Shown here one piece after another: positions 46,213 to 56,985 of a stretch of DNA of 64,000 bases. The DNA is taken from assembly GCF_003315175.1 (NCBI RefSeq), contig NZ_QNRQ01000001.1, positions 310,001 to 374,000 on the forward strand, given 5' to 3'. A program made the translations under genes and the position numbers. This DNA comes from Eoetvoesiella caeni. Its GTDB lineage: Bacteria; Pseudomonadota; Gammaproteobacteria; Burkholderiales; Burkholderiaceae_B. The notes beneath the pieces are model-generated. The model was not told the origin of the DNA and made no database searches. It saw only the letters and a program-made list of their open reading frames with translations. Each line of letters begins with the position of its first letter. Within the stretch, counting starts at the first letter, position 1.

Positions 46213-48319
46213 TGGCTGCCTCTGCAACCATAGAGGTCAGCACCAGCAGGCTATGCCCACGAACAAGCACCGTGGGTTGCGACAGCGTGGCCGGCGCCGC
46301 GCCCGGATCGGCGGTATCAAGCTCGCACAGCCAGGTGCACGCCATGGCGGGCAATTTGAACTCGATATCGTCCGCACTGGCATTCATCAGCAACAGCGAC
46401 AGATCCGCCCGACCCGGCAAGACCCGAGCGGCGCGCCGGAAACCAAGAACCCTGCCTTCGGCAAAACCCCATGCCTCCTCGCTCATGGGTTCGCCGTCCA
46501 AGTCGAACCATGCGACGCGCTTGATCCCTTGCACGACGTCTTGGTCGGCATCTTCGAAGCGCGCCAGATGCAGCGAGGGATGGGCACGCCGCAATTGATG
46601 CAGGCGCGCGACGAAATCCGTCCATTCGCGGCCCCTGGCGGACGCGGCCTGCTCCCAATCCAGCCAGGAAAGCTCGTTATCCTGGCAATAGGCATTATTG
46701 TTGCCTTGTTGGCTATTCGCGAATTCGTCGCCGGCCAGCAGCATCGGCGTGCCGTTCGAAAGCAAGGTGCTGGCCAGCATCGCGCGCAGGACGCGCTCGC
46801 GCAATTCCAGCACAAGCTCGTCGCCGGTATTCCCCTCCACTCCCCAGTTGGCGCTGCTGTTATCGCTATGGCCATCGGCATTCCCGTCTCCATTGGCCTC
46901 GTTGTGCTTGTCGTTGTAGCTGACGACATCCCATGCTGTGAAGCCGTCGTGACTGGCCAGGTAATTGACCGACGCCCACGGGCGCCGATGGCGCCGATCG
47001 AACATCTCCGGCGATGCCAGCAGGCAACTGGCAAGCTGGCTGCGCAGCCCCGCGTCACCGCGCCAGAACTGGCGGACGCCGTCGCGAAACTTATCGTTCC
47101 ATTCGGCAAAGCCGGGAGGATGATTACCCAGTTGATAGCCGTCCGGCCCGATATCCCAAGGCTCTGAAATCAGCTTCAGGCGGCTGAGCACAGGATCCTG
47201 CAACAACGCATCAAAGAAGCCGGATCCAGGATCGAAGCCCGTGCCTTCGCGCCCAAGGGTGACTCCCAGGTCGAAGCGAAAGCCGTCAACGCGAAAGCTC
47301 TCGGCCCAGTACCGCAAAGAGTCCATCACCATTTGCAATACGCGCGGGTGCGACAGATTCATTGTGTTGCCGCAACCCGTGTCGTTGATGTAGTAGCGCT
47401 CATCGCCTGGAATCAGGCGGTAATAGCTGGCATTGTCCAGGCCGCGCCATGACAGCGTGGGACCTAGTTCATTGCCTTCTGCCGTATGGTTGTAAACGAC
47501 ATCCAGAATCACTTCGATCCCTGCCTCGTGGAAACGCCGGATGGCCCTGCGCAGTTCATCCGGTTGGCCCGAGGCCAGATAGGCCGGCTCCGCGGCAAAA
47601 TAGGCCAGACTGTTATAACCCCAATAATTGCGCAACCCGCGCTCAACAAGAAAATGATCATGCAAGTAGGCATGCAACGGCATCAGCTCGATGGCGGTCA
47701 CTCCCAGTTTGTTCAAATGATCGATGAATTCAGGATGCGCCAAGGCCTGACACGTGCCCAGGGCCTTGGACGGCACGCCGGAACGGCGCATGGAAACGCC
47801 GCGCACATGCGCTTCGTAGATATAAGTTTGCGCCCAAGGAGTACCGGGCCGGCGGCTTGCCCCCCAGTTGTATTCATCCTGGTCGACCACGCACTTGGGC
47901 ACCCATGCGGCGCTATCGCGCCTGTCCATGCTGAGATCGGCCTTCTGATGCTGGACGCGATAACCAAACAAGGCATCCGACCAGCGTACGTTGCCGCGCA
48001 ACTGGCGCGCATAGGGATCGATCAAGAGCTTATGCGGGTTGAATCGATGTCCGTTTTTCGGGTCATAGGGGCCATACGCCCGATAACCGTACAACAGTCC
48101 GGGTCCGGCGTCCGGCAAATAGCCATGCCAGACTTCATCGGTGCATTCCGGCATGGGCAGACGCGCCAGTTCTACACGTCCCCGGCTGTCGAAGATGCAC
48201 AGTTCTATCTTGGCGGCGTTGGCCGAAAACACCGCAAAATTCACACCCAGGCCGTCGCTGAAGGCGCCCAAAGGCTTGGGACATCCCACTTCCAGCCGTT
48301 CCGGTAGATGCAAACCCAT
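46205..48319 (-). CDS. glgX: Glycogen debranching enzyme
   Basis: Isoamylase-type GH13 enzyme (704 residues from the chosen ATG) that cleaves alpha-1,6 branches, giving linear maltodextrins for TreY. The N-terminal domain has GVNFAVFSANAAKIELCIFD. The nucleophile is near residue 350 (ESFRVDGFRFDLGVTLG) and the acid near 386 (LKLISEPWDIGP). I chose the ATG at 48319, one base after the glgB stop, because AGGA lies 8 bases before it; an ATG at 48328 overlapping glgB is also possible. In archaea the equivalent enzyme is called TreX. Confidence 0.94.
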   Translation of the reverse strand: MGLHLPERLEVGCPKPLGAFSDGLGVNFAVFSANAAKIELCIFDSRGRVELARLPMPECTDEVWHGYLPDAGPGLLYGYRAYGPYDPKNGHRFNPHKLLIDPYARQLRGNVRWSDALFGYRVQHQKADLSMDRRDSAAWVPKCVVDQDEYNWGASRRPGTPWAQTYIYEAHVRGVSMRRSGVPSKALGTCQALAHPEFIDHLNKLGVTAIELMPLHAYLHDHFLVERGLRNYWGYNSLAYFAAEPAYLASGQPDELRRAIRRFHEAGIEVILDVVYNHTAEGNELGPTLSWRGLDNASYYRLIPGDERYYINDTGCGNTMNLSHPRVLQMVMDSLRYWAESFRVDGFRFDLGVTLGREGTGFDPGSGFFDALLQDPVLSRLKLISEPWDIGPDGYQLGNHPPGFAEWNDKFRDGVRQFWRGDAGLRSQLASCLLASPEMFDRRHRRPWASVNYLASHDGFTAWDVVSYNDKHNEANGDGNADGHSDNSSANWGVEGNTGDELVLELRERVLRAMLASTLLSNGTPMLLAGDEFANSQQGNNNAYCQDNELSWLDWEQAASARGREWTDFVARLHQLRRAHPSLHLARFEDADQDVVQGIKRVAWFDLDGEPMSEEAWGFAEGRVLGFRRAARVLPGRADLSLLLMNASADDIEFKLPAMACTWLCELDTADPGAAPATLSQPTVLVRGHSLLVLTSMVAEAANG

Positions 48320-48320
48320 G

Positions 48321-50528
48321 TCAGTCATCCTGTGCAAGTAGTATTAAAGTCGACAACGGCGGCAGCACCAACGAAAGCGACTGCCGCTGCCCATGCGCAT
48401 CGGTCTCCTGCGCAAGAACAGACCCGCCGTTGCCCATGTTCGAACCGCCGTAGCAGGCCGCATCGGTATTCAGCCGCTCCGTCCAGCGGCCTGCCCTCGG
48501 TATGCCTATCCGATAGCCATGGCGTGGCACCGGCGTCATATTGCACACAACCAGGGCAAGCTCCTCTTCATGACGGCGCAAGAATGCAAAGACGCTGTTG
48601 TCTATGTCGTCGCCGATAAGCCACTGAAAGCCTGAAGGAATGGCGTCCCACGCATGCAAGGCAGCGGACTCGACATAGAGAAAGTTCAGGTCGCGCACCA
48701 CGGCCAGCACCCCCGCATGCATAGCATCGTCCAGCGCCGCCCAGTCCAGCGGTGCGTCATGATTCCATTCGCGATCCTGTCCGAACTCGCTGCCCATGAA
48801 AAGCAGCTTCTTGCCCGGATGGCTCCACATAAAGGCGTAGTAGGCACGCAGATTCGCAAACTGTTGCCACCGGTCGCCGGGCATCTTGTGCAGCAAAGAC
48901 TTTTTCCCGTGAACGACTTCGTCATGGGACAGAGGCAGAATAAAGTGTTCCGACCAGGCGTATACCAGGCCGAACGTCATGTCGTGGTGATGGTAGCGGC
49001 GATATACCGGGTCCTGCCGCATATACTGCAGCGTGTCGTGCATCCATCCCATATTCCACTTGTACTGGAACCCAAGGCCGCCCTGCTCCTGCCGGGCGGT
49101 AACGCCGGGCCATGCTGTGGACTCCTCGGCAATCATCATCACCCCCGGCGTTTGCTCCGCCACCATGGCATTCAACTGCCGCAAAAAGCCGACCGCTTCA
49201 AGGTTCTCGCGCCCGCCATACTGATTGGGAATCCAGCTTCCGGCCTCGCGGCTGTAGTCCAGGTACAGCATGGACGCCACGGCATCGACGCGCAAGCCGT
49301 CGACATGGTAGCGCCTGGTCCACTCCAGGGCACTGTTCAGCAAGAAGTTGCGTACTTCATTGCGGCCCATGTTGTAGATCAAAGTGTTCCAATCCGGGTG
49401 CAGGCCTTGCCTTGGGTCGGCATGCTCGTACAAAGCCGTGCCGTCGAACTCGACAAGCCCATGCGGGTCGGAAGGAAAGTGGGCCGGCACCCAGTCCAGT
49501 ATGAGTCCCAGCCCCGCCCGATGGCAGGCATCGACGAACCCGGCGAAGTCCTCGGGACCGCCCCACCGTGCCGTCGGCGCGAACATGCCTATCGGTTGAT
49601 ATCCCCACGAACCGCCGAATGGATGCTCGCTGACCGGCAACAGTTCTATATGCGTGAACCCCATCGCGCCGGCGTATTCAATCAGGCGTGCGCCCGCGGA
49701 CTGCCAGACGCTGCCCTCCTCGCCGTGCCGCTCCGCCCACGATCCGATATGGGCCTCGTAGATCGCCAGAGGCGCATCCAGACCTTGGCGTTCGGCGCGA
49801 TGGGCCATCCAGTCAGAGTCCGACCAAACAAGCTCGCCGGCTCCGGTGACCACAGACGCGGTCGCGGGAGGCGCTTCCATGCGGCGCGCCAGTGGATCGG
49901 CTTTCAATGGCAGCAGCCTTCCATCCGCGGCCAGCAGTTCAAACTTGTAGCAGGCGCCTTCGCCGACATCGGGCAGGAATATTTCCCATATGCCGGCCTC
50001 GGGCCGCAGGCGCATGGGATTGCGCCGGCCGTCCCATGCATTGAAGTCGCCGACCACCGACACGCGGCGCGCATTGGGCGCCCATACGGCAAAGCGCGTA
50101 CCCGATGTGCCCTCCACCTCGACGATGTGGGAACCCAGGCAATCCGCCAGATCAAGATGCGTGCCTTGCGCAATAAGATATAAATCCAGTTCGCCCAACA
50201 ACAGGCCGTAGCGGTATGGATCGCCGGCAAGCTGCACGCCTTCAGGCCTGCTGATCCGCAACCGGTAATCGCCCCGGCCGGCAAGGTTGCTGTCCTTGCC
50301 CAGCGGGCCCGAGAAAAAGCCGTCGGGACCCTCGCGCAGGTCGAAGACGGAACCGTCCGGCAGGATGGCCTGCACGGCGAACGCGCCCGGCTGGAATACA
50401 CGGACAACGACCTGGCCGTCGACGCTGTGCGGACCCAGGATGGAGAATGGATCGCTCTGCCGCCCCTCCAGCAAAGCGCGCAACTGCCTCGGGTCCACTC
50501 CGCTCATGAAATCAAAGGGCTCTGTCAT
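48321..50528 (-). CDS. glgB: 1,4-alpha-glucan branching enzyme
   Basis: Branching enzyme of 735 residues introducing alpha-1,6 links into glycogen. An N-terminal domain ([20 protein letters not shown]) and a CBM48 ([20 protein letters not shown]) precede the GH13 barrel. [20 protein letters not shown] holds the nucleophile near residue 413 and [12 protein letters not shown] the acid near 466; [16 protein letters not shown] completes the active site. The start ATG at 50528 follows GCGGAGG. It lies 30 bases after the treS/maltokinase gene; in the GlgE pathway GlgB branches the polymer made by GlgE. Confidence 0.95.
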   Translation of the reverse strand: MTEPFDFMSGVDPRQLRALLEGRQSDPFSILGPHSVDGQVVVRVFQPGAFAVQAILPDGSVFDLREGPDGFFSGPLGKDSNLAGRGDYRLRISRPEGVQLAGDPYRYGLLLGELDLYLIAQGTHLDLADCLGSHIVEVEGTSGTRFAVWAPNARRVSVVGDFNAWDGRRNPMRLRPEAGIWEIFLPDVGEGACYKFELLAADGRLLPLKADPLARRMEAPPATASVVTGAGELVWSDSDWMAHRAERQGLDAPLAIYEAHIGSWAERHGEEGSVWQSAGARLIEYAGAMGFTHIELLPVSEHPFGGSWGYQPIGMFAPTARWGGPEDFAGFVDACHRAGLGLILDWVPAHFPSDPHGLVEFDGTALYEHADPRQGLHPDWNTLIYNMGRNEVRNFLLNSALEWTRRYHVDGLRVDAVASMLYLDYSREAGSWIPNQYGGRENLEAVGFLRQLNAMVAEQTPGVMMIAEESTAWPGVTARQEQGGLGFQYKWNMGWMHDTLQYMRQDPVYRRYHHHDMTFGLVYAWSEHFILPLSHDEVVHGKKSLLHKMPGDRWQQFANLRAYYAFMWSHPGKKLLFMGSEFGQDREWNHDAPLDWAALDDAMHAGVLAVVRDLNFLYVESAALHAWDAIPSGFQWLIGDDIDNSVFAFLRRHEEELALVVCNMTPVPRHGYRIGIPRAGRWTERLNTDAACYGGSNMGNGGSVLAQETDAHGQRQSLSLVLPPLSTLILLAQDD

Positions 50529-50558
50529 CGGCTCGGTCCTCCGCAAAGCCGGGCGGTC

Positions 50559-53500
50559 TTATTCCTTTTCATCATGGCGCGCATGCCCCCGTGTAGCGGC
50601 GGGTAAGGCCTCGTTCGTCTGCCGCGCCAGGCGCAACAGCCCCTCCAGCGGTATCGCCAGCCACTCCGGCCTGTGCGCGGCCTCGTAACAGACCTCATAC
50701 GCGGTTTTTTCGATCAAGGCCAGCCGCAGCAGCGCGTCCATGTCAGCCCCGGCCGCGGTCTGCGGCCGCGTGGGCTCCGATTCCCGGTATGCATTGAGGA
50801 ACGAGGCATAGGCGCTATCGCGGAACTGCTCGATCAAGCGAAGGAAGTCTTGTTGAGGCACGAGCACAGGCGGACTGGCAAGCAGTTCCGTCTCGGCCGG
50901 ACGGAGCGGAGCATCCGTCTTGACCATAGCCGGCGGCGGCGCCTGCTCCACCGAGCCTTGCATCGACTTGGAGAAAACCGCCGCGGCATAATCGAAGGAA
51001 CGCAGCATGCCCGCAACATCGCGCCAGGGCGATGACTTAATGCGGCGCCGCTCCAGCGTACGCAGCGGCTCGCCTTCGAAATCGATGAGATAGACGTCAT
51101 TCTGCGCAACCAATACTTGGCCCAAATGAAGGTCGCCATGTATGCGCGTCAATTGCGTGTCGATCAGATCGCGAGCCATTTGGTCGATCCGGGCACATAA
51201 AGAACGCCGCAGCGACTTTATCTGGGCAAGCTGCGACGAAACTTGGGCGGATGCCGCTTTTACCGCCGACGCCGCGGCGATGGCATCGCCCACCAACGCT
51301 TGCACGCTCTTTGACCACTGCTTTGCATCCGCGGCGCTTGCCGTTTCCGGGGCGAACGCAGGGTCGTCAGAGGGCCGGGCCAATACCGCATGCAATTGCT
51401 TCAGGCGCTTGCCTATGGTTGCCGCGACCGCGGCCAGGCCCAGCAACTCGTCGCTGTAGTCGGGTTCGTTGGCTTCGGTAAGGCCGGTCGTGTCGAGCGC
51501 ACGCTTCAGATAATCCTGGGTCCAGCCCCAGGCATCGCCCTGATTGTTCACCCTGGCATGCAGGACGGCTAAAGTATGAGGCTGGCCGTCTGGACCGATG
51601 CGAACGACTTCGCCAAGCAGGGCAGCGCAGTTGGCATAGCCGGCCTGCGTCAGATAGCGGGTCATCTCGGCCTCGGGATGTATGCCGGGCACGACGTGGC
51701 GCACCAGCTTCAGCACCGCAGCGTCGCCCAGCATGATCGACGTATTGGATTGTTCTCCGCTGAACCAGACTATGTCGGCATCTGGCGGCCTGCTCCAGTC
51801 GCGCAGGCCGGATTCGCCCTGGAAGCGCAACACAGACTTGCCTGAACGGCTGTCCATGGCAATTTCACAATTGCCGCACAGCTTGTCGACCAGCGCCAGT
51901 GCGAAGGCGGCAGTACGAGCGGCATCGGCCAGCAACCCCACCTCGGCGCCGCAACGCACACGTGCAAGGCGATATGGCTGGGCCGACTCCGGCACCGAGT
52001 CGTCCCACAAAACAGCCAAAGGCAGAAAATAATGCGCTTGCGCGTTGGCGCCCTCTACTTCAAACTCGGCCATGAACAGATCCGGTTCGCCCGGCATCGC
52101 GGCCAGATAATCCATATGAATGTCCTTGATCGTCTGGTCGGCCGTGAACCAGCGCTGCCTCTCCAAATACAGGGGCAAGACCTGGCGGCACAGCACACTC
52201 CTGGATCCTTCCAACAACTGCACCGGGGCACGCCCCCTCTGGCGAAATACCAAGGTCGCATACTCGGGCATGCGTTCGGGAACAATGGCATGCCAGGCCG
52301 GCGGCGCGGCCTCGCTGCTCAAATCGAACCAATAAAAGCCATAAGGCGGAAGCGTCAGCAGATACGGCAATTCGCCGATGGTCGGAAACGGAGTGCCGCC
52401 GAGCAGTTCAACGGGTACGCGCCCCGACATGCTCGACAGATCGAGCTCCACCGGCTGCGAAGCGTTCGATAGATTGGCGATGCACAACAGCATGGCGCCT
52501 TCATACTCGCGCAGATATGCCAGTATCTTGCGATTGCCGGGAAACAGGAAGCGCTGGCTGCCGCGTCCAAAGGCTCGCGTTTGCTGGCGTTTGGCCAGCA
52601 TGCGCCGCGTCCAGTTCAAGAGCGAATGAGGATCCCGCTGCTGCGCCTCCACGCTGACCGCTTCATAGCCGTATAGCGGATCCATGAGCACCGGCAGGAT
52701 CAGGCGCTCAGGATCGGCGCGGGAAAAGCCGCCGTTGCGGTCCGCCGTCCACTGCATGGGCGTCCGTACACCGTCGCGATCGCCCAAATGTATGTTGTCG
52801 CCCATTCCAAGCTCATCCCCGTAATACAGGACCGGCGTGCCAGGCATGGTCAGCAGTAGACTGTTCATCAGTTCGATCCGGCGCCTGTCGCGCTCGAGCA
52901 ACGGCGACAGGCGGCGCCGTATGCCCAGGTTGATGCGCGCACGGCGATCCGCGGCATAAACGTCCCAGAGATAGTCGCGTTCGCTGCTGGTGACCATTTC
53001 AAGCGTGAGTTCGTCATGGTTGCGCAAAAAAATCGCCCATTGGCAATTCGCCGGAATCTCCGGCGTCTGTTGCATGATGTCGGTGATCGGAAAGCGGTCG
53101 GCCTGGGCGATGGCCATGTATATGCGGGGCATCAACGGAAAATGAAATGCCATATGGCATTCATCGCCCTTGCCGAAGTATTCTTGCGCATCCTCCGGCC
53201 ACTGGTTCGCTTCGGCCAACAGCAATCTGTCCGGATATTCCGCATCCATGACCGCGCGGATGTCGCGCAACACGGCGTGCGTTTCGGGCAAGTTTTCGTT
53301 GCTGGTTCCCTCGCGCTCGACCAGATAAGGCACGGCATCCAGACGCAAGCCGTCCACACCCATGTTCAGCCAAAACCGCATTACGCTTATGACCTCTTTC
53401 AATACCTGGGGATTGTCGTAGTTCAGGTCCGGCTGATGCGAATAGAATCGGTGCCAGAAATATGCACCAGCCACGGGGTCCCAGGTCCAGTTCGACTTCT

Positions 53501-53975
53501 CGGTATCGCAAAAAATAATCCGCGTTCCGGCATAGCCTTGGTCGTTGTCGGACCATACGTAATAATTGCGCGCGGCCGAACCGGGCTTGGCGCGGCGCGC
53601 GCGTTGAAACCACACATGCTGGTCCGAAGTATGGTTGATCACCAACTCGGTAATGATATGCAGTCCGCGGCGATGGGCCAGGCGTATGAATTTGCGAAGA
53701 TCGGCAAGCGTGCCATAGTCCGGATGCACATTCCGGTACTCGGCAATGTCATAGCCGTCATCCAGGCGCGGCGAAGGGTAAAACGGCAGCAGCCAAATCG
53801 TGGTGACGCCAAGCTGGGCTATGTAGTCCAGCTTGGACATCAACCCGGCAAAATCGCCCACGCCATCGTTGTTGGCGTCAAAGAACGACTTCACATGCAA
53901 CTGGTAGATTACGGCGTCTTTATACCAAAGAGGCTCATTGCCAGATACCGTGCGTACATTCATGGGTTTGCTCAT
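50559..53975 (-). CDS. treS: Trehalose synthase fused to maltokinase
   Basis: A 1138-residue fusion. Residues 1 to about 560 are a TreS GH13 isomerase interconverting trehalose and maltose, with ELVINHTSDQHVWF, nucleophile Asp213 (VDGLRLDAVPYL), acid Glu255 (LLLAEANQW) and Asp321 (LRNHDELTLEM). Residues from about 580 form a maltokinase (Mak/Pep2) with the phosphotransfer loop RIHGDLHLGQVL near 946 and YLIDFEGEP near 964. Together they turn trehalose into maltose-1-phosphate, the GlgE donor. The start ATG overlaps the glgE stop (ATGA). Such fusions are known in the GlgE pathway. Confidence 0.94.
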   Translation of the reverse strand: MSKPMNVRTVSGNEPLWYKDAVIYQLHVKSFFDANNDGVGDFAGLMSKLDYIAQLGVTTIWLLPFYPSPRLDDGYDIAEYRNVHPDYGTLADLRKFIRLAHRRGLHIITELVINHTSDQHVWFQRARRAKPGSAARNYYVWSDNDQGYAGTRIIFCDTEKSNWTWDPVAGAYFWHRFYSHQPDLNYDNPQVLKEVISVMRFWLNMGVDGLRLDAVPYLVEREGTSNENLPETHAVLRDIRAVMDAEYPDRLLLAEANQWPEDAQEYFGKGDECHMAFHFPLMPRIYMAIAQADRFPITDIMQQTPEIPANCQWAIFLRNHDELTLEMVTSSERDYLWDVYAADRRARINLGIRRRLSPLLERDRRRIELMNSLLLTMPGTPVLYYGDELGMGDNIHLGDRDGVRTPMQWTADRNGGFSRADPERLILPVLMDPLYGYEAVSVEAQQRDPHSLLNWTRRMLAKRQQTRAFGRGSQRFLFPGNRKILAYLREYEGAMLLCIANLSNASQPVELDLSSMSGRVPVELLGGTPFPTIGELPYLLTLPPYGFYWFDLSSEAAPPAWHAIVPERMPEYATLVFRQRGRAPVQLLEGSRSVLCRQVLPLYLERQRWFTADQTIKDIHMDYLAAMPGEPDLFMAEFEVEGANAQAHYFLPLAVLWDDSVPESAQPYRLARVRCGAEVGLLADAARTAAFALALVDKLCGNCEIAMDSRSGKSVLRFQGESGLRDWSRPPDADIVWFSGEQSNTSIMLGDAAVLKLVRHVVPGIHPEAEMTRYLTQAGYANCAALLGEVVRIGPDGQPHTLAVLHARVNNQGDAWGWTQDYLKRALDTTGLTEANEPDYSDELLGLAAVAATIGKRLKQLHAVLARPSDDPAFAPETASAADAKQWSKSVQALVGDAIAAASAVKAASAQVSSQLAQIKSLRRSLCARIDQMARDLIDTQLTRIHGDLHLGQVLVAQNDVYLIDFEGEPLRTLERRRIKSSPWRDVAGMLRSFDYAAAVFSKSMQGSVEQAPPPAMVKTDAPLRPAETELLASPPVLVPQQDFLRLIEQFRDSAYASFLNAYRESEPTRPQTAAGADMDALLRLALIEKTAYEVCYEAAHRPEWLAIPLEGLLRLARQTNEALPAATRGHARHDEKE

Positions 53976-56900
53976 GGCGACTGCACCCTGCGCCACAACA
54001 AGTAAGGACGCTCAGGCGGCAAGGCCACGCGATGGTGCCTTCCCCACAACGAAAAGCGACGATCGTCGGCCATGTCCTCAAGATCCAGCCTCGCATCGTC
54101 GGGAAGACCCCACTCCCACAACGGCAGATCCAGAGTGCCCTCGCGGGTCTGGTGGGGATTCAGGCTGATGATGACCAGCACCACATTGTCGCCGCCGCGC
54201 GTCGATTTGGAGAAGAACAGAATCTGCCCGTCGTCGACATGATGAAAGCGAATGCCCAAATGAGTCTGCAACGCGGGGTTGGTCCGGCGGACTTGATTGA
54301 GCCGTGTGATCTCGGCAACGATATTGCCCGGCTGATTCCAGTCGCGCGTGCGCAACTCATATTTTTCCGAATCCAGGTATTCCTCTTTGTGCGGCACGGC
54401 GCGCGCCTCGCACAGCTCGAAGCCGCTGTACAGCCCCCATAGACCGGACATCGTCGCGGCCAGCGCCGCGCGAATCAGGAATCCCGGGCGCCCCGACTCC
54501 TGCAGGAAATACGGATTGATGTCGGGCGTATTGACGAAGAAGTTCGGGCGGAAGAAGTCCGAAACCGGCGGCGAGCTAAGCTCCGATAAATAGGCAGTAA
54601 GCTCTTGCTTGTCGTTGCGCCAGGTAAAGTAAGTATAAGACTGCGAAAATCCCAGCTTTGCCAGGCGGTACATCAACTTGGGCCGTGTGAAGGCCTCGGA
54701 CAGGAACACGGTGTCGGGATAGTCGCTTTTTATATCGGCGATCATCCACTCCCAAAATGGCAGGGGCTTGGTGTGGGGATTGTCGACACGGAACATGCGC
54801 ACGCCCTGCTCTATCCAGAACACCACAATATTGCGCAGTTCCCGCCATAGCCTCGCCTGGTGCGATGCGCCGTTGCGCCTGCTGTAGAAATCGGGATTGA
54901 CGATATCCTCGTATCGCTTCGGCGGATTCTCGGCATAATGCAAGGAGCCGTCCGCCCGCCATGCAAACCATTCAGGATGCTGTGCCAGCCATGGATGATC
55001 CGGCGAGCACTGAATTGCAAAGTCCAGCGCGATCTCCAGGTCGTGGTCGCGAGTGCACTTCAGCAAGGCCTGGAAGTCCTGCAAAGAGCCCAATTGCGGA
55101 TGGACCGCCGTATGGCCTCCGTACTCGGACCCGATCGCGTAGGGGCTGCCCGGGTCGCCGGGCTGCGCTCTTACCGCATTGTTCTTCCCTTTTCGATTGC
55201 TCGTGCCGATAGGATGGATCGGAGGAAAGTACAGCACATCGAAACCCATATCCCGAATCGCGGGAAGGCGCGCGATGACATCCCGGAAACGTCCATGCTC
55301 ATTCGGCGAAGCGCCGCAAGAGCGGGGAAAAAGCTCATACCAGCTTGCATAGGCGGCTTCACGGCGGTCCGCCATTACCGGATAATGCACGGGATCCGTC
55401 GTCTTGCAGTCCTGCGGGTCGGCCGCGCTCATGGCATTCGCGGTAGAAGGCGCCAACATTGCCTGCAAGTCCCAATGGCGCACAAGCTCACCAAGCGTCG
55501 CGGCAAGGCCGGCATCGCGCCCCTGGGCGCGTTTGTGGGCAGCCGCCACCAATTGCCTGCCTTCTTCGACATCCAGAGATACGTCCTGTCCGGCCGCATG
55601 CTTCTTCTCGACTTGTTCCCGGTGCGTGCCCCATGTGTCCCGCCACGCCTGGATCGTGAAGTAATATTTACCGATGCGCACAGGCGTGAACGTGGCGGCC
55701 CATCGATCGTTGCCCAACGGCGCCATGCGCTCTTCGTGCCAACCGGCTTCATCCGCCGCGCGCCAAAGTACCTGGGCTGCCAGGCGGTCATGGCCGTCCA
55801 TCAATATATCGGCCTGGACCCGCAGCGCTTCGCCGGCGGTGCATTTGACCGGAAATCTTCCAGAGTCGACCGTCGGTTCGACATTCTCGATGGCGATGCG
55901 CAAGGCGGGCGAGACGGCCGGCGCACGCCGCTTGCCCCTTGCCAGTACGTCGCGGCATATGGGCTCGAGCGCGGCCGCCTTGAACAGAGCCGTTTCGCCC
56001 GCTGCAATCGACGAACGCTGCATGAGCGGGCCGTCACTGCGCACTGTCGAAATTTGCACCTCTTCCAGGCGAGTTCGGCCCTGCGGCAGCCGGGCAAGCA
56101 AGGCCGTCCAGTCGATGGCAGCAGGTTTATGCTCATCCGGATTGACCAGCAGGCCCATGCCTGCACGGTATAGCACTGTAAGCGGGGACAATGCGCCATT
56201 AAGCATTTGCACTTGGCCGGACATGGCAGCGCGCTTGTCGATCCACGAGTTCATGTCGACGACCTGCTTACGATGCGCCCGGCATGCCAGGTCGTACGGA
56301 ACCAGAACGCCTCTTGCCGCGACAATGGCCGCCTGCATTCGAACGGATAGCCGCGCCACGCCCCTTGACGGACCATCGTCTGTACTGCCTTGCGGCGCGT
56401 CGGGATCCGCGATGGGCATATAGACTGCCCGAGCCATGGCTTGGAGCCGGGCATGCTCATCCACCAGCCACGAGGCACGGCCGTCCCACCAGGGTAAAGA
56501 GGAAAACGCCGTGTCGAAACCGACATCGGAAAGCTGTTGCAACTGGCCGGCGGCAAGCCCCGGCGTCCATGCCATGAATCGGCAATTCGGAGCATTCGAA
56601 CGAACGCTCTTTATCAGTGCGCGCCAGTGCGCCGGCGGCAAGACTGCAAGTTCGCGGCACCTGAATCCCGCGATTCCGTCTGCTGCGCATTGTGCCAGAT
56701 AGTCGTACCCGGCATCCATCAAACCGGCGGCGTCCTGCCCCTGCCCGCCAAGGTCGCCGCTTGCAGCCTGTGGCGTTTCGGGCCAGGGCGGTGTCGCGTC
56801 CATTATCAGGGGCAGCCCGTACTGATTGCATACATCCGCCAGCATGCGTCTCGCCCCGCCGGGATCTGCGGCCATCACGGCATCGAATCCCAGCGTTTTG

Positions 56901-56983
56901 GCATCGCGACACCTGTCGTGCCAGAATTGATCGTCCTCGGACGTCTCACGCATATAGCAGATACGGGTGCAAGTAATAGGCAT
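53972..56983 (-). CDS. glgE: Alpha-1,4-glucan:maltose-1-phosphate maltosyltransferase with extra N-terminal domain
   Basis: The C-terminal part, from about residue 360 (RIAIENVEPTVDSGRFPVK), is a full GlgE. It extends glucan chains by maltose units from maltose-1-phosphate. Nucleophile Asp734 lies in GVRMFRVDNPHTKPLPFWEW and acid Glu763 in VFLSEAFTRPKLMYRLAKLG; LYFPPIHPIG and RKGKNN are GlgE signatures. Mycobacterial and Streptomyces enzymes are about 675-700 residues, so about 350 residues are extra here. That extension has GH13-like segments (GIAGFRCRELAVLPPAHW) without catalytic acids, suggesting a dead amylase-type domain. The gene begins 2 bases after the glgA stop. Confidence 0.93.
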   Translation of the reverse strand: MPITCTRICYMRETSEDDQFWHDRCRDAKTLGFDAVMAADPGGARRMLADVCNQYGLPLIMDATPPWPETPQAASGDLGGQGQDAAGLMDAGYDYLAQCAADGIAGFRCRELAVLPPAHWRALIKSVRSNAPNCRFMAWTPGLAAGQLQQLSDVGFDTAFSSLPWWDGRASWLVDEHARLQAMARAVYMPIADPDAPQGSTDDGPSRGVARLSVRMQAAIVAARGVLVPYDLACRAHRKQVVDMNSWIDKRAAMSGQVQMLNGALSPLTVLYRAGMGLLVNPDEHKPAAIDWTALLARLPQGRTRLEEVQISTVRSDGPLMQRSSIAAGETALFKAAALEPICRDVLARGKRRAPAVSPALRIAIENVEPTVDSGRFPVKCTAGEALRVQADILMDGHDRLAAQVLWRAADEAGWHEERMAPLGNDRWAATFTPVRIGKYYFTIQAWRDTWGTHREQVEKKHAAGQDVSLDVEEGRQLVAAAHKRAQGRDAGLAATLGELVRHWDLQAMLAPSTANAMSAADPQDCKTTDPVHYPVMADRREAAYASWYELFPRSCGASPNEHGRFRDVIARLPAIRDMGFDVLYFPPIHPIGTSNRKGKNNAVRAQPGDPGSPYAIGSEYGGHTAVHPQLGSLQDFQALLKCTRDHDLEIALDFAIQCSPDHPWLAQHPEWFAWRADGSLHYAENPPKRYEDIVNPDFYSRRNGASHQARLWRELRNIVVFWIEQGVRMFRVDNPHTKPLPFWEWMIADIKSDYPDTVFLSEAFTRPKLMYRLAKLGFSQSYTYFTWRNDKQELTAYLSELSSPPVSDFFRPNFFVNTPDINPYFLQESGRPGFLIRAALAATMSGLWGLYSGFELCEARAVPHKEEYLDSEKYELRTRDWNQPGNIVAEITRLNQVRRTNPALQTHLGIRFHHVDDGQILFFSKSTRGGDNVVLVIISLNPHQTREGTLDLPLWEWGLPDDARLDLEDMADDRRFSLWGRHHRVALPPERPYLLWRRVQSP

Positions 56984-56985
56984 GG

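Noticed and set aside
48654-50183. A 509-codon open frame on the plus strand
   Set aside because: Antisense shadow of glgB, whose catalytic motifs are intact.
54860-56173. A 437-codon open frame on the plus strand
   Set aside because: Antisense shadow of glgE; Arg-rich composition and no domain.
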